Of a stretch of 64,000 nt of DNA, positions 1 through 12,200 are shown one piece after another. The translations under genes and the position numbers were made by a program. Location: assembly GCF_002775205.1 (NCBI RefSeq), contig NC_036455.1:5494501-5558500 (forward strand), in the 5' to 3' direction. This DNA comes from Xiphophorus maculatus. Taxonomy: Eukaryota > Chordata > Actinopteri > Cyprinodontiformes > Poeciliidae. The notes under the pieces were generated by a model, which saw only the letters and a list, made by a program, of their open reading frames with translations, was not told the origin of the DNA and searched no databases. Position 1 is the stretch's first letter. Each line of letters opens with the position of its first letter.

Positions 1-104
1 TATTTTCAAACAGGCTTTTTGTTTAAAAATAAAAATGTAGAAACATTTCTAAATTACACAAATTAGTTTAAAGAGAACAAGCTGGGAGGTTTTTTGTAAT
101 CTCA

Positions 105-2333
105 TTACAACATGCTTCCCAACACAGAGGCAAGGATGGCAGCAGTGAAGGTCATCTTGGTTGTTGTGGCTCCGCTGACAGTGATGGCGTTGCACTTATC
201 TGTCTTACAGCAGGTGTTATTGAATGTGTAAGGAACGGACAGGAGAGTTTCACTGGTTGTATTACCACAGGTTGAGTTTTCTGTAGCACAGCCATAATTG
301 ACAAAACCAGTGAAGTTGGTGACAGTGGGAAACTCTGTAAAGAAATGATTGAGATAGATGAGACAGTGAAGAATAAGGCTACGTTCACACTGCAACCTGA
401 AGTGACCCAGTTCGGATATTTTGTCAAATCTGATTTTTTTTGCCGTGGTTGTTCACACTTCTAAATATATATGTCTTTTGATGAACAGTAAACAACCCGA
501 AAGTGTCCCGCACAGTAGAGGGCGCAATAACGTCACTCGTAAAGAGTGTGCTAGGAGTTTTACCAAGAAGAAGAAGAATAGCTCAGTGTTTGCGGAAGTG
601 AACGTGGGTTCTAATGATGGATCGTATCTTACGATTTTGAAGTTGTTGTCTGACCGGAGCCAGCACATTAACAACTTAGTCCTCATCATAGTCCGCCATG
701 GTTGTTGTTTTTCTTCCCGCTTGTGCAGAATAGTGACGTTTGTCAAGTATCAATGTCGTTGAGGTAGGATGAATGCGACCTGGCCGTTCAGATTCAGGTC
801 ACATATGAAAAGATCAGATACGTATCGGATACCCAAGTGGCCTGGGTCATATTAGAAAAAAATCTGATCTGTTTTGTTAATACTGTCATGAAAAGATCAG
901 ATGCAGGTCGAATTGGGTCATTTCAGGCTGCAGTGTGAACATAGCCTAATTGATACTTAACAAGAGGTGTTATTCTGCTGAAAATTTTTCTTTCCGCCTC
1001 CCTAACCTTTCTTTTTTGACCTTACTCTCCTGCTAGGAAACTTTGTGAAACTGGAAATACTCGCCTGACTGCCAGAAATGCAAACAGTTCAACTACAATT
1101 GCTACGCCGTGGGAGATTTTAGACAACTACTTACTCAATGTTGTAGTGTAACATTGGGTCACGTTGGATAAGCAAGTCTCAGTAGTCGGCTTCAAGCAGA
1201 TACCCAACACACTAAAGATGCAGCCGTTGCAGGTCAGGGACTCCACTGAAAATACATTCAAAAAGTAAATTTATCAGGAGGAAGCATGATAAATATACAG
1301 CATTTGTGTTCAGCTGGACTAAAGCAAAATGATTCAAAATAAAGGAATGCTTTGCATACATTGCTTGTGTACTGCCAGTGCAAAAACACAAAATTTTATC
1401 AAGTATATTTGGTCTAGTTTCTACTGCAGATATGTTAGTACCCTTGAAACAAGACAAAACTAACTTACAAGTAACTTTTCAGGAAGATATAAAAGCCTGT
1501 TTTAAATCAATAACTCCCTCATATTGATGGAAAAGTATTAATTACATTGACAGATTATGTCACTTATAACATAGCAAAATGGTTGTGAAAAAAATCTGCC
1601 GTTGGAACTAGAACTGGGTTGCTAGGTGACGGGCTGGAATTGGCTACGGTTGCTAGGAAACAGCGTAGTGCCAGTTGATTGTGAAACTAATACTTTTTTC
1701 ATAAGCATGAAAGAGTTATTGACTTAAAACAAGCTCCTGTTTCTTGTTAAAAACTTACCTGTAAGTTAGTTTTGTCTTGTTTCAAGTGGACTAAGATATT
1801 TGCACTCAAACAAGACGTAAAATATTAGGTGAGACTTTGTGTTTTTGCAGTGTTTGAGATTAGTTGTCTTTTCTGGCATAAATGAATTTGGGTTGAAACA
1901 AGACACTTTCATTTTATTGGTTCTAATCAATAGGGGTTTTGCCTATTAATTAAAACCAATTTCTGATTCTGACTGAATACACACTGCTATTTGGCCTCAG
2001 AAAATTATTAAACTTATAACAAGACATTTTTCCCATGTCATAAGTGAAATAATCTGTCAATGGAGCTAGCGCTTTTCCATCAATCTTTAGGAATTATTGA
2101 CTTAAAACAAGCTCCTATTTCTGGCTAAAAATGTACTTGCAAGTTAGTTTTGATTTTTTTTTTCAAATTTGCTAAGATACTTGCAGTAGAAACTAGACCA
2201 AAAATACTTTGTAAGATTTTGTGTTTTGCACACAATGTATTAAACTTTGAGCAATGATCAAATCACATCTCAGATACTCACCAGCAGCCAAGCATGCAAC
2301 AACTGCAACAATTGAAAGAATAACCTTCCCCAT
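105..2333 (-). CDS. Ly6/uPAR-domain GPI-anchored protein, Ly6 gene 1 (3 exons, 130 aa)
   Basis: Coding exons on the minus strand are 2333-2282 (signal peptide, starts MGKVILSIVAVVACLAA), 1245-1135 and 334-105. Introns are phase 1 with GTGAGT and GTAAGT donors and TTTCAG and TTACAG acceptors, and the joined frame stays open to a TAA at 105-107. The mature domain has the ten cysteines of a three-finger LU fold: five in exon 2 (TCNGC, GIC, ETC, TQC) and five in exon 3 (YGC, STC, TCC, DKCN). After the CN motif comes a short hydrophobic tail ending GSML, typical of a GPI-anchor signal, so the product should sit on the outer cell surface. Several NxT/NxS sites (for example NFT, NST, NNT) suggest N-glycosylation. 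Intron 1 (1036 bp) holds a palindromic-repeat MITE, and intron 2 (800 bp) is mostly a Harbinger-like MITE. Ligand and tissue are unknown. Family assignment is firm; orthology is not. Confidence 0.88.
377..946. mobile_element. Non-autonomous PIF/Harbinger-like MITE (570 bp)
   Basis: Terminal inverted repeats begin GGCTACGTTCACACTGCA on the left and, reverse-complemented, GGCTATGTTCACACTGCA on the right. They continue with few mismatches through the CCTGAARTGACCCA region. The element is flanked by 3-bp TAA direct repeats (374-376 and 947-949), and TWA duplications are a hallmark of PIF/Harbinger. It lies inside intron 2 of Ly6 gene 1, ending 40 bp from the exon 3 splice acceptor. Open frames within it have no recognisable domain. 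Confidence 0.7.
1376..1855. repeat. Family R1 inverted-repeat MITE, copy 1 (intron 1 of gene 1)
   Basis: The ends read TGCAAAAACACAAAAT and, in reverse, ATTTTGTGTTTTTGCA-like. The centre carries GGTTGCTAGGTGAC and GGTTGCTAGGAAAC. At least seven other copies occur in this window. A second, partial copy (about 1862-2237) lies directly beside it. Confidence 0.7.
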
Positions 2334-2453
2334 CTCAGTTGGTTGATTTGAGTCTGAGTTTTAGCTCAAAGACAAAAAGAAAATTCTTCCTGTGAAAGCC
2401 TGGAGTTTCTTCTCTTCCAGATGATCTTTATGGGGACGTTGATGAGGACAGAG

Positions 2454-2460
2454 ATTTATA
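2454..2460 (-). promoter_or_regulatory. TATA box of Ly6 gene 1
   Basis: Minus-strand TATAAAT lies 121-127 bp upstream of the ATG. The spacing matches the TATA boxes of Ly6 genes 2, 3, 4 and 6, which supports one shared core-promoter design. Confidence 0.6.
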
Positions 2461-2741
2461 TTAAATGGAGAAAGGGAGGGGACAATGCATGAAAAGGGGG
2501 TTAATCAAGTTTGTTTTTTTTATCTTTAAGGAATGTCGGAGGAGGAGCGAGATGAGCAGGAGTGATGAAAAAGATTTTGTTGCTGATAATGTATTTAATC
2601 AAAACATAAATATGTCCAAAGTAACTGTGAGTGTCGTCATCACAGAAAAATCAGAAGAGTTTACTGCAAGTTTTTATACATAAACTTCATATTTGTTTTG
2701 GGGTTTTTTGTAGGATATTTTGTAAAAAAAAAAATAATAAT

Positions 2742-2775
2742 AAAAATAAAATAAAATAATAATAATAATAATAAT
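2742..2775. repeat. AAT/AAAAT simple repeat
   Basis: Runs of AAT and AAAAT units are visible directly. Confidence 0.8.
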
Positions 2776-3479
2776 TGAAAAAAACAAAAACAAAAGTGGA
2801 ACAAATGTGTGAATTTACCCCTAATGTAACCTTTAACTGCAGCATCGTCCTCCATAACAATGAGCTGCAGCTGAGTCAAAGTCGCAGAACCTGTTGAACT
2901 TCAACTACAAAAAACTTTTTGTTCCTTCACTCTGACTAATTCTCAGCTGTTAATACATTTATGATTTATTTATAGTAGGAAATGTAGAGGCAAGGGCAAC
3001 TTTGATGAACGATGTGTTTTAAAACACTTAATGGAAAACCAGCTAATACAATACTGAGAAATGTTTACTTAAAGAAAACATTGGGATATTTTTCAAAACT
3101 ATGATTTAGATATTATTATTATTATTGGTCCTTGTGAGATTTTATTTCCTAATGTTTTAATGAAATGTCAAAGGGACAAAAACAATTCTCAGCAATTCTA
3201 CCGAACAGAGAAAAAAAAATTATTAAAATCATTAATAAATAAAAACATTGATGTTATTTTAATTCAATAGACCTGGAGAACAGCTGATTTTAGACCAGAG
3301 CATTGCTTTGTCCAAAGAATGAAGAGACCTTACTATTGTCCGGATCTTGCGCCACTTCCCAGTGAACTGGATCGGTTCTGTAGACCTGCAGCAAAATTTG
3401 TCTAACATTGCTTCAACTTTACTTCTTTATATCTTTACCTTAAACCTATACTCTGGAGGATGCTGTGAACATACAGATC

Positions 3480-3800
3480 TGTAAAAAACTAAGAGCCAAC
3501 TGCACTGAACCGCATTGAAAACCTGGTTTTTCCACCAAATGTTGACTTCTGAACTCTTCCTGAGTTAAAACATTAGTATTGTTGTTTCTAAATTAATATG
3601 AACTTGTTTTCTTTGCATTATCTGAAATCTGAAAGCACTGTATCTTTTTGTTATTTTGACCATTTTTTCATTTTCTGCTAATAAATACTAAATTTTTGCT
3701 TGGAATTTTGGAGACATGTTGTCAGTAGTTCATAGAATAAAATAACAATGTTCATTTTACTCAAAAATATACCAATCAAAAGTAAAATCAGACCCTAGCT
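3480..3800. repeat. Dispersed repeat R4, copy 1
   Basis: About 300 bp from AAAACTAAGAGCC to AGTAAAATCAGA is strongly similar, in the same orientation, to 58375-58690. It includes a shared GACATGTTGTCAGTAGTTCA stretch. The element class is not recognised; it may be a degraded retroelement 3' end. Confidence 0.6.
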
Positions 3801-4788
3801 GTAGATTCTTCCGTTAGATTAATTTCTTAGTCCTCAGTGTATATCAGTTTTGTTTCTGTTTTAACCAAGTTCAGTTCTTTACTTCAGCTTTATTATGTTT
3901 TTCCTGTCTAGTTATTTGTTAGTGTTAGATTCGTTTTCACAGTTATCCAGTTTGTTTACTCTTCCTCGCTCCTGTGCCACTTTCTGTCTTTCTCTGCCCT
4001 CACACCTGTAACCTGCTTCCAATCAGCCATTCTGTTTCTTGTTCAATAACCAACCTCCTCAGTACATATATAACTCAATTTGAGTGCTGATTCTTCCTGT
4101 TATATCTTGTTTACTTCCCTGGCAATACATACAGTTTATTCCTAGTTTCTGTTTTTGTTCTGCTCTGGCTCCCTGTGTTCCCTGCATTTTTTCCTTTGTT
4201 CATTACTTTCATTAAACTTTTATCTGCCTCTGCTTCTCTACATTTTGGTCCTTCATCAACCAACCTACATCATGACCAAATGTACTAGAGGAGAGATTAT
4301 AAAACAATGTAGGGACAAATAGAAAAACACATTGATGGGATATTTACAACTTAAAGAATACAGGAGAGGGAAAAACTCTACAAATACAACTTTACCATAC
4401 TCTGTCCTTTTTCCAAACTTAGACCACAACATTTGGGTATACCAAGTCTTTCCTATTTGCATTAGATTTAACATATCATAAGTTTCCTGTGAACAATGTG
4501 TTGATCAATGAAAATTATTATTAGCAAAGTGATTCACATCCCAGAGCTGCACAAGTTCTTTTCAAATTGAGGCGAGAACTAGTTCCTCAAGGATACATCC
4601 TCAGCCCACATTTATTTAACAACTATATGGCTCATAATATAGAAGACTAACACCTCTAAAACCTTTGAACTTCTGTAAGATTCCTAAGTTCTAATTTTAT
4701 AAATAATGCCCCCCTTAGGTTTCATATATCCAATTATTTAACATTGTTGTATTTTTCAGGTTTTCTACAGTCAACATGAACAGCACTG

Positions 4789-4790
4789 TA

Positions 4791-4825
<35 letters not shown>

Positions 4826-4853
4826 ATGTATGTATGTATATACATACATACAT
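4789..4853. repeat. TG/ATGT compound microsatellite
   Basis: A (TG)n run is followed by (TATG)n and then (TACA)n. The last two parts are reverse complements and could fold into a hairpin. Confidence 0.9.
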
Positions 4854-5723
4854 AGTGCTATAAACTTAAACTTATATGTGCTAAACTTATATTTTGTTTT
4901 ATTAAATATTTGATTTCTTTTACAGAGTAACAGAACTGGTTTTGGTTCAGGATTAATTTATTCACACAATCATATAACCCTTTATTGTAAAATAAATGCA
5001 CATACTGTATGTAGTATACACTGTTACGCGTGTTTGACTTGATTTAATCTTTTGTTTTCTGACTTACATCAGAGTTTATGTTGCCAGTTTATTTAGTAGA
5101 TTTCAGTTACCAATATTGTTATTTTATATGATTTATCCACGTTTATCTTTTGGGTTACATAAAAAAATATCGTTGGGATTTAACCTGACTGTCATTTTAC
5201 TGTTCTATCCATCACACTGATTATTGGGAGGTTTGAAACGGGCAATTAACCTAAGAAACATCACTATTGGTCCACGTGCATCCGACTCTTTATTTACGTT
5301 CAGTAAAATGTCTTTAAATATGTGTTAAAAATGGCCTGAAATAGGAACTGAGTATTTTGCATTATGTTTATCCTAATATCCTAACATCTAAATGTTTCTT
5401 TCTACTTCTTGTCTTTAATAATTTGACCTGAATTTACTTTTCATCCATTTTTTTGGCAAACCAACACAGTTCTCAGTTATAGCCTTAGATGATGCAAGAA
5501 TTTCTATGACAAAAAGCTTCATAAAAAATGCAAATATTTACTGACTATTTTTTTTAATTAGTTTATCACGTCAAAGAAATATTCATTTTACTTGGAGTGC
5601 TGTTTTTTGCGATACTTGCTGAGGGGTTAAAAAGGTAAATAAACTTTCATGTGATCATAAATGTAGACCAAGACACCAAAGAGACAGTTGCAGAAATTGT
5701 TTTCATAGATAGAGATAGCTTAG

Positions 5724-5729
5724 TTTATT
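5724..5729 (-). terminator. Poly(A) signal of Ly6 gene 2
   Basis: Minus-strand AATAAA lies about 270 bp past the gene 2 stop codon. This is a candidate from motif and position only. Confidence 0.45.
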
Positions 5730-5997
5730 ATGGAAAAAAACTTACAGGGAAAAATAAATTTTGATTAAAAAATGCACAAACAAAATAAACAAAACATCAT
5801 CAAGGAAGATTAACAACCTCAATATTTCTCTGAAACATCCCATTGATCAACTTCCCTGACTTAAACATCTGCAAACAACTAAACCATGATTTGAGTAGCT
5901 CTGGCTCTGAGCAAGTTAGTATTGCATTGATTTAATTATTGATTTTACTCAGATGCACCTGTTGTGTACAAACACGTAGATCAGCTTTCGTATTAAA

Positions 5998-7661
5998 TTA
6001 CAAAATGCTTCCCAGTGCGGAGGCCAGGACGGCTGCACCGACGGCGGCGCTGAAGGTCATCTTGTTGGACGGAGCGGCGCTGAGTGTGATGGGGTTGCAG
6101 CTCTCGGTGGAGCAGCAGGTGATCTTGGTGTTGTAGGCGACACCCAGCATGGTGTCAGGGGTGGTTGCGTCACAGCCGGTGGTGTTTTCAATGCAGCCCT
6201 GGATGTTGAAGCCCACAAAGTCTGGCAGAGACGGGAACGCTGCAGAGAAACAGATTAATTAAATCAGTGGGTTTGGAAAACTGCACTTTTTTTCATCTGC
6301 ATCTAATTGGTGGTTTTATCTATTTTTTTTAGTTTAAAAAAAATGCTTTTCCTCTGATGCTCTGTTGACCCAAAGGGTCACCAAACTGGAAATTCCAGAT
6401 TTACAGCCAAAATTTCCACTCTGTGTTGCTCAAAGTGATAGCTTACATCCTGCAAAAACACAAATTCTTACCAAGTATTTTTAGTTTAGGTTCTTTCACA
6501 CTTAAAATAAGACAAAATCAACTGATAAGTAACTTTTCACCAAGAAATAGGAGCTTGTTTCAAGTCAAATTTCTTAATAACTGTGAAAAAGTACTATTTA
6601 CATTGGCAGATTGTTTCACTTACAACATGGGGGAAATGTCTTATGAGGGAAATAATGTGCCAATGGAATAAGTACTTTTTAAATCAATATCAAGGAATTA
6701 TTTACTTAAAGAATTATTGACTTAAATGAAGCTGGTGAAAAAAATACTAGTTCCACAATCAACTGGCACTGCGCCGTTACCTAGCAACACCAGCCAGTTC
6801 AATTGGCAGATTATTTCACTTACAACATGACTTTTCCCCATGTTATAAGTTTAATAATCTGCCAATGTAACTTTTCATCAGTATTAAGGAATTGTTTTCT
6901 TAAAACGAGCCTCTACATCTTGCTTAAAAGTTTCTTTTAAGTTAGTTTGTTTTATTTAAAGTGTACTAAGATGTTTGCACTAGAAGCTAGACCAAAATCA
7001 CTTGGTAAGATTTTGTGTTTTTGCAGTGTAGCAATTGGGAATGACAGTAATTTAGGTGACTGATTGACTTCCCAAAGCTTTTAGCTTATTTTAGACTAAA
7101 CACTGTCATGTTTTTAGACAATAAAACGGCACTTACTGGCTCTTCCAGTGTAACACACACTAGAGTTGGAGGGGCAGGTCTCATTAACTGCGTTCAGGCA
7201 GTTCCCCAACAGACTGAAGGAGCACTTGTTGCATGTCAGGGACTCCACTGAAACAGAAGAAAGTTTTACTCAAACATCAGGAAAGTGCAGAGAAAACTGT
7301 AACTCAGCTGGAATGAAGGATACACCAAAAATGTTTGCCTTCATTCAAAATATTTTGCAGAATTGTAGTTTTTCTGGTGAGATATTTTATCGACCACACC
7401 CTGATGTGATTTGCAAAACCTGCTAAACTCCCAGTGAAGCAATGTTGCTGATGCTGAAATATTTGAAGACTGCAGTTGTGAGTTTCTCAACTACAAAAAT
7501 ATTTTTAAAAATAGTTACTACTACAATAATGATCAAGTTTATTAATATATTTTTTTGTCATTTAAATACAATGTTCCTGTAATTTTTGAGTAAACACAAC
7601 TTTTCTTACCCAAAACCAGAGATGCAACAGCTGCAACAACAGCAAAAACAAACTTTCCCAT
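5998..7661 (-). CDS. Ly6/uPAR-domain GPI-anchored protein, Ly6 gene 2 (3 exons, 134 aa)
   Basis: Coding exons are 7661-7610 (signal peptide MGKFVFAVVAAVASLVLG), 7247-7137 and 6239-5998. Donors are GTAAGA and GTAAGT; acceptors are TTTCAG and CTGCAG. Junction phase is 1 throughout, and the coding total of 405 nt closes at a TAA at 5998-6000. Ten LU cysteines are present: TCNKC, GNC, ETC, SVC in exon 2 and QGC, TGC, TCC, ESCN in exon 3. The C-terminal stretch TFSAAVGAAVLASALGSIL is a good GPI-attachment tail. Exon 2 has NET and NSS glycosylation sites, and exon 3 has an NTT site. The ATG chosen is the only one that gives a signal peptide, and it lies 139-145 bp from a TATA-like box. It looks like a secreted, membrane-tethered single-LU-domain protein of the teleost Ly6/SPACA4-like group. 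Partner and function cannot be read from the sequence. Confidence 0.9.
6450..7027. repeat. Family R1 inverted-repeat MITE, copy 2 (intron 2 of gene 2)
   Basis: Ends are CTGCAAAAACACAAATTCTT and the inverse GATTTTGTGTTTTTGCAG. The centre contains CGTTACCTAGCAACACC. It fills most of intron 2 of Ly6 gene 2. Confidence 0.7.
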
Positions 7662-7800
7662 CTTGGTTTTGTAGATTTCACTCTTGGTTTCTGCTCAAAG
7701 AATCGTCCTACTCGCTCCAAAGTCCTGAAGCTTGCTCTCTTCCAGGTGATTGGACGTCCCAGTGAGTCTGAAGTGATGAGCCTGCCGCCGAAGACGGAGA

Positions 7801-7806
7801 CTTATA
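7801..7806 (-). promoter_or_regulatory. TATA-like box of Ly6 gene 2
   Basis: Minus-strand TATAAG lies about 140 bp upstream of the ATG, at the same relative place as in the paralogues. Confidence 0.5.
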
Positions 7807-8994
7807 TGAGGTGAGGGGTGAGGGCGAGGTGGGCTGGAAGGGTTTTTCAGGTCTTTTGAGTTTCACCTTATCTGAAAGAAAAGGTGGGGAGGAGTGGAAA
7901 CCAAGACCGGGACAGCCAGGAGGGATTTTGGTTGTTGATTTGGTTGATGTTTTAATAAATGGTGTTTTTTTTCTTCTAAATATGTTAAGAGAAACAGTTA
8001 AGGCAGAGCTAGTAATCAATAAAACCTTCCTTTAATTTTTGTTTTACTTGCTTATTTTTTCATAAATTTCACAACATTCCTCTTCCAAGTGAAAAGATTG
8101 TGACCTTTGACCTTTCAGCAGCATAACTCTGGGCTACAGAACCAGTTGGTCTTTCACTGGACTCCATTGTTTGGATTTTTATTGTAATTTTCCAGGACGA
8201 TTTTACATCTTTGCCTTCAGTAAAGCTGCATAATCACTGAATTGAAGTGGCAATGTATAACTTCAGGTAGTGACATTCAGAAAATAATAGACTTATTCTA
8301 ACAAACCAAAAATATTTGTGATGTGATTTATGATTTATGCAAAATTCATATTTTGCACGTTTTTGTACTTCCATTTGGGTCTGTACTGCTTCTAAAAACT
8401 GCCCAACTTTGTGTCGTTTTTGGCATAAAGTTGATGTGTGTGTGTTTTTTTTGGTGTCTGGAAAATGAGCCATTTCAGAAACATAACGTCCCAAATCAGT
8501 AGGCATTGCCCCTCACCTAGCAACCCCAGCAAACCGCAGCCTGTTACCCAGCAACCCAAGTGGAGATCCAGCAAGTTTAGTCAGCTGGTTTTACCTCTGT
8601 ATGTGCTGTACAATGGCTGCTGGAAAAGACAACAAAGTGTTGTGTTGTTGACTTACCATCCATTTGCTGCATTGCTGTTGATTGTGCAGGAGGCTCTACT
8701 AATGCTTTTCAAAGTGTAAAAGTTGAGTTGGGGGCATGGCCAGAAGCAGCTTGTTTGGATTTAAAGTGACAGGACGCCTTAAAACTGCTCATTCTGAAAG
8801 GACTAAAATCTCATTATCTAAGAATGATTTTTTGTTTTGTTGGTATTTTTCACCATTAGCATTGTAATTGCACATATTTCTGATATTCCAAGTATTTATT
8901 GTCTATTTATTGTCTTTTCTTTAATACTCTCTTGTCCAAAATAGTCACACAAAAAAAGTACTAATTGACAATGAACACAGATTTTTCCAGATAT
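7807..8994. other. Intergenic region between Ly6 genes 2 and 3
   Basis: No gene was recognised. The main content is a copy of repeat family R2 (8380-8770). The rest is AT-rich DNA without a visible signal. Confidence 0.5.
8380..8770 (+). repeat. Dispersed repeat family R2, copy 1
   Basis: It contains GGAAAATGAGCCATTTC, CACCTAGCAACCCC, AGTCAGCTGGTTTTACC and ACAATGGCTGCTGGAAAAGA in that order. The same series recurs at 50650-50937 and, inverted, at 48585-49000; part recurs inverted at 54165-54390. Confidence 0.65.
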
Positions 8995-9000
8995 TTTATT
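8995..9000 (-). terminator. Poly(A) signal of Ly6 gene 3
   Basis: Minus-strand AATAAA lies about 285 bp past the gene 3 stop. The spacing is similar to gene 2. Confidence 0.45.
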
Positions 9001-9284
9001 TATTTTGCCATTGGCAAATTTGTCTGATAATACATAAAAGAGTAAGTGGAATAATTACATTTAAGTAAACAAATCACAAAACAGCATAATGGAAAATTAA
9101 GCTCAATGTTTCAATGAAACATACCATTCTTCAATTTCCATAATAATTTGAACCTTCATCTAGTTGTAAGTTATATTAAGGAAGGATAAAAGCTGTTTGA
9201 GGACAAGATTTGGATTTCTTTCTTTGTAACATTAATCAAATAAGTAGGAGTAGTGAAGAGGGGTGGATCGTGTTTGTAATTTCG

Positions 9285-12200
9285 TTACAAAAAGCTTCCC
9301 CACATGGAGGCCATGGCGGCTCCAACCATGGTCACAAGGAACGTCATCTTCAGGTCTGGTGCAGCGCCAGTGAGGTCCACGGTGTTACATTTGTCTGTAC
9401 CACAGCAGGTAGCCTCAGTTTTGATTTGGATGGTCAGGAGTGTTGACGTGTTGGTGGAGCTACAGCTAGTGTCATTAGCCCTGCAGCCCTGAGTGATCAC
9501 GCCCTTGAAAGTTGAGAGGGCTGGAAAACCTGTGGAGCAACAGTTGACATGGATTAGTCACTGAGATTGCTCAACTACTGGAAATAATTAGCTTATTTAT
9601 TTATTACTATTTCTGCCTACTGCTGTGGCTGTTTACCCTACTTTAGTTTGTTCCCCCTTGAGGCGTGACGTCACACCCGCAAGATCCCGCCCCCATTTTA
9701 CTGCTGGCTGAGTAGCATTGGTTTCATCTTTTAAGTCAGGGGTGTCCAAACTTTTTGCAAAGAGGGCCAGATTTGATAAAGTCAAGATGCCTGGGGGCCA
9801 ATAGTTTGTTTGGACATTTTTTTAACTACAAAAGTGTCATGCAAATACACACTGTTATAAAACAATTTTCATTGTCACAATTATCTTTATTTTTCAAATG
9901 ACAAAATAACCAAATATAAGCCACTCAGGCAACTCTAAAAACACAAATTCTGCTTTTCTTTCATATCTGGAGAGTCAGATAACATTGAACAAACTGTATG
10001 AAATACCTTAAATTTACATGAGTTAAAAAATATCTTTGCCTCAAGAACATTTTAAACAGGAGTTATAAGTAATGCAAAGTTGTCTGTTATTATTAAATCT
10101 TAAAACAAGTGAATTTTGCTCGTCATTTACAATATCTTTCAGAAAGTAATAGTTTGTATCACATCTACAGGTTCATAACCAAATCTTACTCAAGAGTTTA
10201 ATAAAAATAAGTGCCATAAATCCAGGTGCATAAATGTTCTTTTGGCTCTTCACTGCTGATAGTGACAGATGTTGCCGTTCAAAATACTCAGTTTCATGTC
10301 CTCAACTCTCAGTGCTACACTGTTACTGCCAGGCAAACATTCGCAAATTCTTGCTTCTTCTCAGGGCAAAATGTTCTCCACCATTTTCATAACACAGTCT
10401 TTGATAAATGTATCTTCAGTAAAAGGTTTGCCATGTTTAGCTATTAACATTAACTTCGTAGCTTGCTTTGGTGGTATTTTCTTTTGACTCAGGCCCGCGT
10501 GAAGAATCGCTGTTGTGATGCCAGTGCAGCTTGGAGCTGCTTCAGTTTTTCAGCACGGTGACTTCCTGTTAGCTTGTTGTATGTGTTAGCATGTTTAGTC
10601 TGGTAGTGTCTCTTTACGTCAAAATCCTTAAACAAGGCAACCGTCTCATTACAAATTAGACAAGCACAATTGCCTTGATTTTCAGAAAAGAAGTATTGTA
10701 ATTCCCATCTCTCTTGAAAGCGGCGGCCCTCACTGTAAACTTTCCTTGTTTTCTTTGCAGTGGCCATGGCAGAAATGAACGGAGAGCGGTTCGCTGCACG
10801 GAGGCAGAGACTGATCGTATTAAAGTGGTGCGCCACCATTTGGTGAAAGGAGGAATTACAGTTTCAAGTTTTATGATTTATTTATTCTGTTTGACAGTGC
10901 AGGCGGGCCATAAATAAGAAGACCGAAGCTGCAGGCCGTATGAAATCTGACCGCGGGCCGTGATTGGCCCCGGGCCGGACTTTGGACATGCCTGTTTTAA
11001 GTTATCAACATAACGTGCCAAGTCTTGAATCTACGCCTGATATATGACAGAAAAGGGGACACAGTGCTTTGCTACAAATTGCCAACACTACAACAACTTG
11101 ATGACAAGGTCAGGAAAAAGTTTTAAATAAGAAAAAACTTTGCGAGGGAGAGCGAAGTAGTTCAGTTTTTCTTGCTTGACGTTCAGAACCATTGTTCTGT
11201 CAGATCGTCATACGCTTGAGCACGAACTGACGGCTATATCTGTCAGACAAGGATACGCTATCGTTACCATATGATTTTATTTAATCAGCAACATAGAATC
11301 GTGGCAGAGATTTTCATACACTTTGTTATTAACAGCTGTATGACATCCTGCCTCAGCGGTTAACTAGTCAGACCGTCATCAAGCAACAGGGAGGCGAGTT
11401 TTACACGTGAGTGTGTTGTAGTTCACTGCAGCTTTATCTAGTTCCTGCTTTAAATACACTTTGAAACCACGACAATGCGTGTATATCTGTCTAGTTATCA
11501 TTGAAAACAATTTATTGACTTATTTTCGTCGTAACTTGTCGCGTATGCTGAACTGACAGATCCTCTAACGGTCGGACTTCTTAATGCGCATGCGCAGCCA
11601 TGCGTACTCACTGCTTGTATGCTATTCTGACGTGTATATTATAATCTGATAGAGTAACATGTAGGTGTTATGTGGAATTCGGCGTGTTTTGGTTTAGCTA
11701 CAAAAAAGCGACCCTCATACCAGCTCTGACATATCATTAATAGAGCAGGTGTTTAAATTAGCTAATTAACCACCGCTGTGGAAGATTAGCTAATAGCAGC
11801 GGTAGCTAATCAACCATAAACATCAAGCCTAAAAACATAATGCCGTAACCGACTGAATCTTATGTTCTTTATGTGGGAGATGTTTGAGTGTTTTTTTCTT
11901 TTCTCCTTTTTCTTTTTGGTGTCTGATCCTAAAACATAAAGTGGCGTTGTTGTCAGTTGCTATGGCAACGAGTCTTCGCGTGACATAGCCGACACAGAGT
12001 GAGGGGGGGAAAAAGTGGTTTTGCGTTTTTCGTCAACGGTTTTTCTGCGTTATTTTTTTACCCCTTTGCTGTGGCGCACTGCACTTAATTAATCATACAA
12101 ACATCTCCAGGTTTTATTTATTCAATGGAGTCATTGTACCGCGGCAGATAGCAGGTAAAATAATCGTCTTGTTGCCTGCCAGAGTTATGCGCATGCGCAA

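Larger units (their letters stand above)
2334..5723. other. Intergenic region between Ly6 genes 1 and 2
   Basis: No gene was recognised. Beyond the gene 1 promoter it holds an AAT-rich simple repeat (2742-2775), a dispersed repeat at 3480-3800 that recurs at 58375-58690, and a TG/ATGT microsatellite (4789-4853). The rest is AT-rich unique-looking DNA. Confidence 0.6.

Noticed and set aside
421-762. 113-codon plus-strand frame near gene 1
   Set aside because: It lies wholly inside the Harbinger-like MITE and shows no domain.
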